From Lineolata rhizophorae (lineage: Eukaryota > Ascomycota > Dothideomycetes > Lineolatales > Lineolataceae), in the NCBI GenBank assembly GCA_010093515.1, contig MU001677.1, forward strand, positions 828,223 through 868,331: 40,109 nucleotides of DNA, given 5' to 3'. Of this stretch, positions 34,308-40,109 are shown one piece after another. Numbering within the stretch: the stretch's first letter is position 1; each line of letters starts with the position of its first letter. The translations under genes and the position numbers were made by a program. The notes beneath the pieces were generated by a model that was given only the letters and a program-made list of their open reading frames with translations, was not told the origin of the DNA and did no database searches.

Positions 34308-34412
34308 GGCCGGATGGTGTAGCTGGTTATCACGTCAGTCTAACACTCCTAAAGTCATTGATGACTGAGCGGGTATCACTGAAGGTCCTGAGTTCGAACC
34401 TCAGTCTGGTCA
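34308..34412 (+). tRNA. tRNA-Val (anticodon AAC) with a 31-nt intron
   Basis: The cloverleaf can be drawn fully. Acceptor stem GGCCGGA pairs with TCTGGTC (two G-T wobbles), discriminator A at 34412. The D arm is GTG/CAC around AGCTGG. Anticodon stem TCAGT pairs with ACTGA, with loop CT-AAC-AC, so the anticodon is AAC (34342-34344). The variable loop is AGGTC. T stem CTGAG/CTCAG carries the loop TTCGAAC. An intron at 34346-34376 sits one base 3' of the anticodon, the canonical nuclear position; the mature tRNA is 74 nt before CCA. Internal A- and B-box sequences are present, and a T-run terminator follows at once. It reads valine GUU and, with A34 as inosine, GUC and GUA. Confidence 0.95.
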
Positions 34413-34417
34413 TTCTC

Positions 34418-34431
34418 TTTTGCAAATTTTT
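34418..34431 (+). terminator. RNA polymerase III terminator of tRNA-Val
   Basis: TTTT at 34418-34421 and TTTTT at 34427-34431 on the sense strand, 5 and 14 nt after the tRNA 3' end. T-runs of this kind end Pol III transcription. Confidence 0.75.
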
Positions 34432-34679
34432 CTCTTGGCCCTATTGCGTACAATTTTTACTGCTTGTCACATATTCTTGTTGGTAGACGTTAGGAACTAC
34501 CTGCACATGGCTCGCCCTAATTATCCTGAATGCTCGCAATATTAATTCACAAGGTAGCGGAAGATTTGCCTTTAGGTATATATAACTATATCTAATTCAA
34601 GATTTACATCTCGCTGCCAGGCCATCATATGGCTCTCACCTACGTGAGCACACGAATTCTACCCTACTTCAAGGCAATC

Positions 34680-36425
34680 TTACAAATGTTCACCAACCCA
34701 CTCTCTCCCTCTCATCCACACCCTTAGACATTCCGGCACCCAAATCATCCCCCTATCCGCATCCCACCCCTGCTCTATCAGTGCAGCCAGCACCCTCGGC
34801 ACCGCGCACGCCGTCCCGTTAACGCTATGCAGAAAGACCAGACTGCCGTCAGCCAGTTTGACACGAGCGCCGAGACGGCGCGCCTGGTAGTCGGTGCAAA
34901 GCGAAGCGGAAGTGAGTTCGCCCCATCCAAGGTGCTCCTGCGAGGAGGGGAACGTGGAAAGCCCGGCGGCGGCGCGCGACGGGAAGTAGGCCTCGTGGTC
35001 GAGCTTGCGGGTTGCAGAGGCGCCGAGGTCGGCGCTGGGAAGTTCGAGGAGGCGGGCGTGGAGGTTGAGCGACGTGAGGATGTGGGATTGGAGAGAAAGT
35101 ATGTCGGCGAATATGGCTTCCGCGGGCGTTTGTGCCTGTATCGACGATGAACGAGATGCGGAGGTGTCGAAGTTTCCGTCAGCGGACGCGGACGATTCGT
35201 CGGCCGTCGGCGGCATCGCCCAGCCAAACAGCTCCACCTTCGTGAACTCGTGCACGCGGTACAGGCCCTTCGTCTCGGCGCCGCGCGCGCCCGCCTCCGC
35301 GCGATAGCATCGGCTGACGCCGACCATCTTGAGCGGCAGCGACTCCGGACGCACCGTCTGTCCTGCCAGCATGCCCGCGAGTGGGATCTCCGCCGTGCCA
35401 GCGAGGACCAGGGGGGGGGTTTTTCCGCTACTACCACCGCCTTCCCCATTGTTTCCTCCGTCGACGTCGCCCACGCTGTAGATCTGCGTCTCGCCGCTCT
35501 GGTCGCGCGGCCGGAAGCCAGAGGCCTCGGCGATGTGCGCGTAGACGAGGGAGGGCGGGCTCACGGGAACAAAACCGCGTGCCATGGCTTCTTGTAGGGC
35601 GTATTGGATGAGCGCTTGTTCAAGGAGGGCGGCCGCGCTGCGGAGGAAGTAGAACCCCCAGCCGGAGGTGCGGGCACCAGCGGGGAAGTCGAGAACATTG
35701 TTGAGGTGGGCGGAGATGGCAGTATGAGAGCGGGAAGTGCCGCCTAGTAGAGTGGAGGGGTCGGCGGAAAAGCTGGGAGAAGAAAGAGTTTCTTGTTGTC
35801 GTAGTTTTGTGCCCAGTTGTTCGTTAATGTGACCCAGCACCGTCGGCGTTTCGCCCAACGGCGTATGCCCGCTCGTAAGATTTGGCAGCTCCCATGCCAA
35901 CCGCCCGATTTCGTCCTGTATGCCTTTCTCCAGCTCTTCTACACGCGCCAGTTCGACCTTCAAGGCTTTGGCCTCTTGGAGCAATTCCTCCCGAGTCCTA
36001 GCCTCCTCCTCACCTGCACTTGCATCCTCAGTATTTTGCCCGTTCGTTCGACCTCTTCCCGTCCCCAACTTCAATAATCTCCGTATCTTGTTACTCCGCT
36101 CGCGTAGCCGCCGGCCTTCTCCGCGTTGCATATTTAGCCACTGCTCATGCAGTTTGATGATACGCCAGGGGTATTGCGAAAGCGTGGCGTAGTTGCGATC
36201 AATGCAGTTTTGCTCGTATAGCCCGGGATTCTGCCGAATGTGCTTGATGTCTAGGTAGGCTTTTGGTGCTGTAGGCGGACGCGCCTGGGAAGAGGTAGTG
36301 TTCGCTCGGCGCTGTTGACCGCGTAAAGGGCAGAGAGGAGCACGTTTGAAGGGTTCGGGGAGAAATACTCGAAGGGAGCGGCGGCATCGTGAGCAGGCGC
36401 GGAAGGAGGCAGCCGGGGAGCGCAT
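34680..36425 (-). CDS. DIA4: Mitochondrial seryl-tRNA synthetase
   Basis: Single-exon gene of 581 aa that charges mitochondrial tRNA-Ser. The N-terminus (MRSPAASFRACSRCRRSLRV, then RRANTTSS) is Arg-rich and free of acidic residues for about 20 positions, as a mitochondrial presequence. An N-terminal coiled-coil arm follows (IKLHEQWLNMQRGEGRRLRE through RVEELEKGIQDEIGRL, about 90-195). The class II core has TAEIPLAGMLAGQ, motif 2 with the essential Arg (GVSRCYRAEAGARG, GLYRVHEFTKVELFGW) and motif 3 (SVNGTACAVPRVLAALIEQG). The family usually has FRAE in motif 2; here it is YRAE. Serine-poor linkers between motifs 2 and 3 are longer than usual. The 5' end faces the hypothetical gene on the plus strand. 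The ATG at 36425 is the first in frame. Confidence 0.94.
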   Translation of the reverse strand: MRSPAASFRACSRCRRSLRVFLPEPFKRAPLCPLRGQQRRANTTSSQARPPTAPKAYLDIKHIRQNPGLYEQNCIDRNYATLSQYPWRIIKLHEQWLNMQRGEGRRLRERSNKIRRLLKLGTGRGRTNGQNTEDASAGEEEARTREELLQEAKALKVELARVEELEKGIQDEIGRLAWELPNLTSGHTPLGETPTVLGHINEQLGTKLRQQETLSSPSFSADPSTLLGGTSRSHTAISAHLNNVLDFPAGARTSGWGFYFLRSAAALLEQALIQYALQEAMARGFVPVSPPSLVYAHIAEASGFRPRDQSGETQIYSVGDVDGGNNGEGGGSSGKTPPLVLAGTAEIPLAGMLAGQTVRPESLPLKMVGVSRCYRAEAGARGAETKGLYRVHEFTKVELFGWAMPPTADESSASADGNFDTSASRSSSIQAQTPAEAIFADILSLQSHILTSLNLHARLLELPSADLGASATRKLDHEAYFPSRAAAGLSTFPSSQEHLGWGELTSASLCTDYQARRLGARVKLADGSLVFLHSVNGTACAVPRVLAALIEQGWDADRGMIWVPECLRVWMRGREWVGEHL

Positions 36426-37397
36426 TGTAGGGGGAAGCAGCAGCGCAATGCTGCTGCAAAGGAAGGAGGAGCAATTAAGTGAGAACGATTATGTACAAGC
36501 CATACGAAATTGAAGATCTCGAACGGAGATATTCTTTCGGTCGCTGACTCTATCCGGACGCCGGCCTGATAAGATTTGCGTTTCCTAAACCCCGCTATTC
36601 CGCATGTGGTAAGGAGCTCATAATCGACGCGTCCCGGCACGCGTTCTCTGGTCTCAACTCAACGCTCGACCGTCTACTCCAAATCTCCCTTCTTGTCATC
36701 GTGAAATACATGCATACGCCCAGTCCATATGCGAAATGAATATACCGCCGTAGCTAGCAAGACCAAAAAGGCCGCGAGCTTCAGCACCGCCACCACCGCG
36801 CATGGCAGCGGTACCAAATCCGTCCGCACCGTAGCAACCCCTGCAGACACTTGTGTCCTCCCCACCTGGAAGATCAATTGTGACAATTCCAGATCTTCAC
36901 GTGAGAACAAATTCGAATGCCATCATAAGTGGCTCGATGTGGATCAAGAGTGCCTAAACGGATAGCCGCCGCAGCGCAGCTTCACTAGGAGCCATCCGTC
37001 GGGACCTAGGGGCTTGGCAATATCCACCCAGCTTCAACTACAATCCGAACCTGTAGGATGAAGCCGGTAGAGATACAGACGAACTCCAGAGGCACCATCC
37101 CCGCCACGCCGATGTCGAAGAGCGTCTCATAAAGATCGAGAAACGTCGGCGGAAATCAACAGGCGCAAAGCCGAAACTAACAAGCGGTTGACGGAGGCAT
37201 ACAAAGAAGGGATCGAACCTGAAGTGGCCGAGTGCGAAGCTAAAAATCGCGGGAGCAAGAAGTCAAAGAGAGGGAAGCAGAAGTGCAAACGTGCAGATTC
37301 ACAACTGAAGGGAGCTAGCGTTAACATCTCACCACGTTCTCATCCATCTGACCCGACCGTTAAGCCTTCTAACAACTACCATTCCACTTCCAATGCC
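36426..37397. other. Divergent region with broken coding-like stretches
   Basis: Between SerRS and the first plausible ATG of the next gene. On plus, a frame at 37057-37155 reads like coding sequence (DEAGRDTDELQRHHP, ADVEERLIKIEKRRRK). It is preceded by a TAG at 37054, and one base must be lost near 37,150 to join the frame that leads into the hypothetical gene (INRRKAETNKRLTEAYKEG). On minus, 36910-36674 is open without an ATG and contains one hydrophobic segment (AVVAVLKLAAFLVLLATAVYSF) followed by a basic-acidic tail. It may be the last exon of an unseen small membrane protein. Neither can be completed from the sequence. Confidence 0.35.
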
Positions 37398-39431
37398 ATG
37401 AGAGAACGCCAAGTCCCCTGCCATGGATATCGCCAGCAGACCGAGCAAGAAAGTTGTCAGGCTCTGCAGGACGACGACGTCAAGCGCGGAGCTGAGCTTG
37501 AGCGAGAGTCAGCCGAGATCCGAAGATTAGAGGCTGATATTGGAAGATTAGATGCTGAGATGGACGCTAGCCGTGAAGCTGAGAAGGCGCAGCAAGACCG
37601 TCACGCGAAGCCAATCAAGAAGCAACGAGGCGAACGTCGAAATGCCAAACAATTCGTAAAGCCCCCGGAATGTTTGGCCGCCAACGGCCGTCCGATCTCC
37701 GACACTACAAAATGTGGCAGCGCCTCGGACAAGATCGCAACACCGGCCGAAAGCTCCTCAGAACATGTTTGCAAGTCTGATTCTGAGAATACATTTCACA
37801 ATGGGTGTGGACAACGTAAAACGGAATCCGGAAAACGCAAAGCCGAATTCCAGAGATCCAAAGTGGGCGTTAAAAAGGTTCGAGCTTCGGGTGTACAAAA
37901 AGAGCACTCAAACTCATATCAAGAATTCCAGCCTTTGGAGCCGAATCCCTCCATTTCTAACACCGGCTTCATACCTTCTTCTAACGATACAAACCTATCT
38001 ACTACCAAACAAGCCCGCCATAGAAATCAGCATGGAACACATCCGGCTATAATAGAGGCGCGCACTGGAATGAACGACGTTGACGCGAATCTACTATCGT
38101 TACCATCACCCTTGACGATGTCACCACAACAGCCGCAGAGGCCGCCTCACAGCCCATATCCTCCGGATGCCCCTACTGCTCCTGCTCCACCCTATAGTCC
38201 CCCAAGCCACGCCAAGAGCAGCCGTGCGCCCAGCCCAGGGCCGCCTTACAGCCCAACCGAAGCATACAAGAAGCACTGGGCCTCCGGCGTTGGATGCAAC
38301 TTTCACTCGGTGCCGTATCCGCTTTTCCTGCTACCGTACGACTCATGGTGGGCGTTGCGGTATGGAAGTGACATTACCGACACGCACGGTTCTGACTCAG
38401 CTACCGCAGACTTCGCAGTAGCAAGGGCAGCCTCAGAAGGTCTAGCGGAACTGCCTGGAATCCCTGAGCACGGACGCAAACATCCATTCCGCTGTCCGGA
38501 ATGCATGCAACCATACTACCGTCCGAGGTCTTTGCCTTTTTCACCCTCCTCGACCTCATCCACTAAACCGAGTTCGGCCTCCCTGCCCACACCACACGCC
38601 CGCAAACTCTTTCTCACAGCCGAACGACTTTCTTGGCCCGGCACCACCCCGTCCGTCCGCAGCATGTCTATATCTTCAGGTGCCGAGCGCAGATACAGCA
38701 TCAGGAACCGTCCGACAGTGCCCACGGCCGAGCGCGCCCGCAACCAGGAGGCGCTCTGGGCAGTCAACTTCGCGCTCGGGATCGAGGATCCCGTGCTGTT
38801 CGATGATGAAGACGCGGATCAGGGCGTACAAGGAGAACCGGCGAACTGGCGGACGTGGTTTCATCCGTTTGAGAGCCCGCAGGAGATGTGGCTAGGGCTG
38901 GGGATTGTGGCGGCGGGCGTTGCGGGCGGGGACGGAGGGCTGGGCGAGGATGTCTGGGGAGCGTGGAGGGGGTTGGTCGAAGCTGGGGAGGAGGGTGGGG
39001 AGCATAAGGAGAATATTGGGCCGGCGGAGGGAGACGCCGTGGGGAATGCGTCGGCGATTCGACCATTTGCTCATGGAGCATATGTTTCGCCTTACGCGAC
39101 ACCTCTGAATGACAGACCAGAAGGTCCGCTCGGTGCGAGCAACCGCTACGCTTCACCCTCTGCATCGTTCTCCGAGAACGTAGAGAAGGGACAGAAAGAT
39201 TCGGACAAGGCCAGGGTCAACCTTTCCTTTCGGACCAAGACGCAATTCTACTCCCTTCTTGACCGGATAGAGCGCTCGTCATTTGCGGGGGCAATGTTTC
39301 TCGAGGCGTACGCGGAGCATGTGCGCAGAGATCTCTGTCGGGAATGTTGGTTTAAGGCGTTTGTAAGCGATGTGGGTGAGGATAGCGAAGACGATTGGGG
39401 TGAAAACGAAGCGGTGAGGACGAAGCGGTGA
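37398..39431 (+). CDS. Hypothetical large disordered protein with a short coiled coil
   Basis: The frame is open from 37071 to the TGA at 39429-39431. The first in-frame ATG is at 37398, giving 677 aa, but about 110 upstream codons also look coding, so the true start may lie in an upstream exon. Visible parts: a Lys/Arg-rich N-terminal section; a coiled coil (ELERESAEIRRLEADIGRLDAEMD); basic stretches resembling nuclear signals (KKQRGERR, KRKAEFQRSKVGVKK); and a Pro-rich segment with two PPYSP motifs. Then comes the best-ordered block, HWASGVGCNFHSVPYPLF and SWWALRYGSD, then HPFRCPECMQPYY, and a C-terminal helical part (FRTKTQFYSLLDRIERSSF, CRECWFKAFV). No enzyme or membrane signature is seen. 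The two CxxC-like pairs could bind metal. I do not recognise the family and infer only a probable nuclear protein. Confidence 0.65.
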   Translation: MRERQVPCHGYRQQTEQESCQALQDDDVKRGAELERESAEIRRLEADIGRLDAEMDASREAEKAQQDRHAKPIKKQRGERRNAKQFVKPPECLAANGRPISDTTKCGSASDKIATPAESSSEHVCKSDSENTFHNGCGQRKTESGKRKAEFQRSKVGVKKVRASGVQKEHSNSYQEFQPLEPNPSISNTGFIPSSNDTNLSTTKQARHRNQHGTHPAIIEARTGMNDVDANLLSLPSPLTMSPQQPQRPPHSPYPPDAPTAPAPPYSPPSHAKSSRAPSPGPPYSPTEAYKKHWASGVGCNFHSVPYPLFLLPYDSWWALRYGSDITDTHGSDSATADFAVARAASEGLAELPGIPEHGRKHPFRCPECMQPYYRPRSLPFSPSSTSSTKPSSASLPTPHARKLFLTAERLSWPGTTPSVRSMSISSGAERRYSIRNRPTVPTAERARNQEALWAVNFALGIEDPVLFDDEDADQGVQGEPANWRTWFHPFESPQEMWLGLGIVAAGVAGGDGGLGEDVWGAWRGLVEAGEEGGEHKENIGPAEGDAVGNASAIRPFAHGAYVSPYATPLNDRPEGPLGASNRYASPSASFSENVEKGQKDSDKARVNLSFRTKTQFYSLLDRIERSSFAGAMFLEAYAEHVRRDLCRECWFKAFVSDVGEDSEDDWGENEAVRTKR

Positions 39432-40109
39432 GGGCTCGGGCTGCCACGTAGTTGCTTGTCTAACAAACTTCATCGCGAAATTTGATGGCAGTTGTAACTT
39501 TTCACTAGTTTGTTAGCAGATGGCATCCTACGTATGAGTTGGGAAGACGGAAATTTGGTTGTCATCAAGGCCATCTGACCAGTGCATACAGCATATGGGA
39601 GTGCATTTACAAATCTCAAGTCATCCGAGTAATGTCGTGCTCGTGTAAAGTAATATTGGCCTTTCTTATGTTTCCATATCTTAATCTCCGAGAGATTTTA
39701 AGCAGGAGGAAGACCGCCGGCTCAGGTTGAACTGCATATATTGAATCTGGGTCATTAGTATCATAACACGAACTTCTTCGCTCCTGCCTCCGAAATACAT
39801 TATAAACGCTCTATATACCCTTTCCAGGGAAATCCGAAAAGCTTGAGAGATACGAATGTTCAATATTCAAATGCTCAAACTTCAAACCATGCAACTGATA
39901 AAGATTGACGAAACGGAGGCTTGAATTCAGATTTGAAGTATGTATTGAATGACTAGGATATGGTCTAACGTAATCACCCACCGAGTGTCTCACCCCATCG
40001 AGTGTCTCACTCATCACCACCACCACTCCGAAAAGCTTCATAACTCTCTCAATTCTTACTCAATTTGAATGGTTTAAGGATCAATGTGATCCTCAGCTCT
40101 TGGAGCTTC
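39432..40109. other. 3' flank to window end, with a direct repeat
   Basis: 678 bp, AT-rich, without a supportable gene. The 12-mer CGAGTGTCTCAC occurs at 39982-39993 and 39999-40010. Short open frames on both strands have no recognisable product. Confidence 0.45.

Noticed and set aside
36729-36965. 78-codon plus-strand frame with ATG
   Set aside because: Ser/Thr/Ala-rich, no recognisable product, and cannot be spliced in frame to the downstream hypothetical gene with visible sites.

Overview
This window is nuclear DNA of a filamentous ascomycete, most probably a Sordariomycete-like Pezizomycotina. The evidence is the set of short GT-AG introns (mostly 47-85 bp, with CTRAC-like branch sites), fungus-specific families (Zn2Cys6 regulator, monocarboxylate-type MFS carrier, fungal BTB protein, PARP-UBC fusion), a tRNA gene with an intron, and no bacterial-style operons. 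Composition is uneven: about 1-17.5 kb and 30-40 kb are mixed in GC, while about 17.8-29.5 kb is very GC-rich with strongly C/G-ending codons. The assembly has one 81-base run of N at 26,205-26,285.

Left part (1-13.2 kb): PUS3/DEG1 tRNA pseudouridine synthase (+), tail-to-tail with GPI15/PIG-H (-). GPI15 is divergent from an RS-tailed HUB1 ubiquitin-like protein (+), which converges on a probable COG7 (-). Then come the decayed remains of an ankyrin-repeat gene (-) and a large 1274-residue protein (-) that joins a PARP ADP-ribosyltransferase domain to a UBE2Q-type ubiquitin-conjugating domain.

Middle part (14.5-28.3 kb): an MFS carrier (-) and a Zn2Cys6 transcription factor (+) share a 755-bp promoter region carrying many CGG triplets, which suggests a regulator/transporter pair. 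A 1084-residue histidine-phosphatase-superfamily protein (-) follows, and after a 2.5-kb gene-poor stretch a BTB-domain protein (-) whose C-terminus is cut by the N gap.

Right part (30-40.1 kb): a seven-exon secreted amidase-signature protein (-), an intron-containing tRNA-Val(AAC) with a Pol III terminator, mitochondrial seryl-tRNA synthetase (-), and a large disordered hypothetical protein (+) with an unresolved 5' end. Most conserved genes are housekeeping (tRNA modification and charging, GPI anchor synthesis, splicing, Golgi tethering). The features most worth a second look are the PARP-UBC fusion, the putative dual start of PUS3, the MFS/regulator pair, the disrupted ankyrin locus, and the frame conflict at the assembly gap. 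All exon joins given here were worked out by hand from splice consensus and frame continuity, and no transcript data were available.
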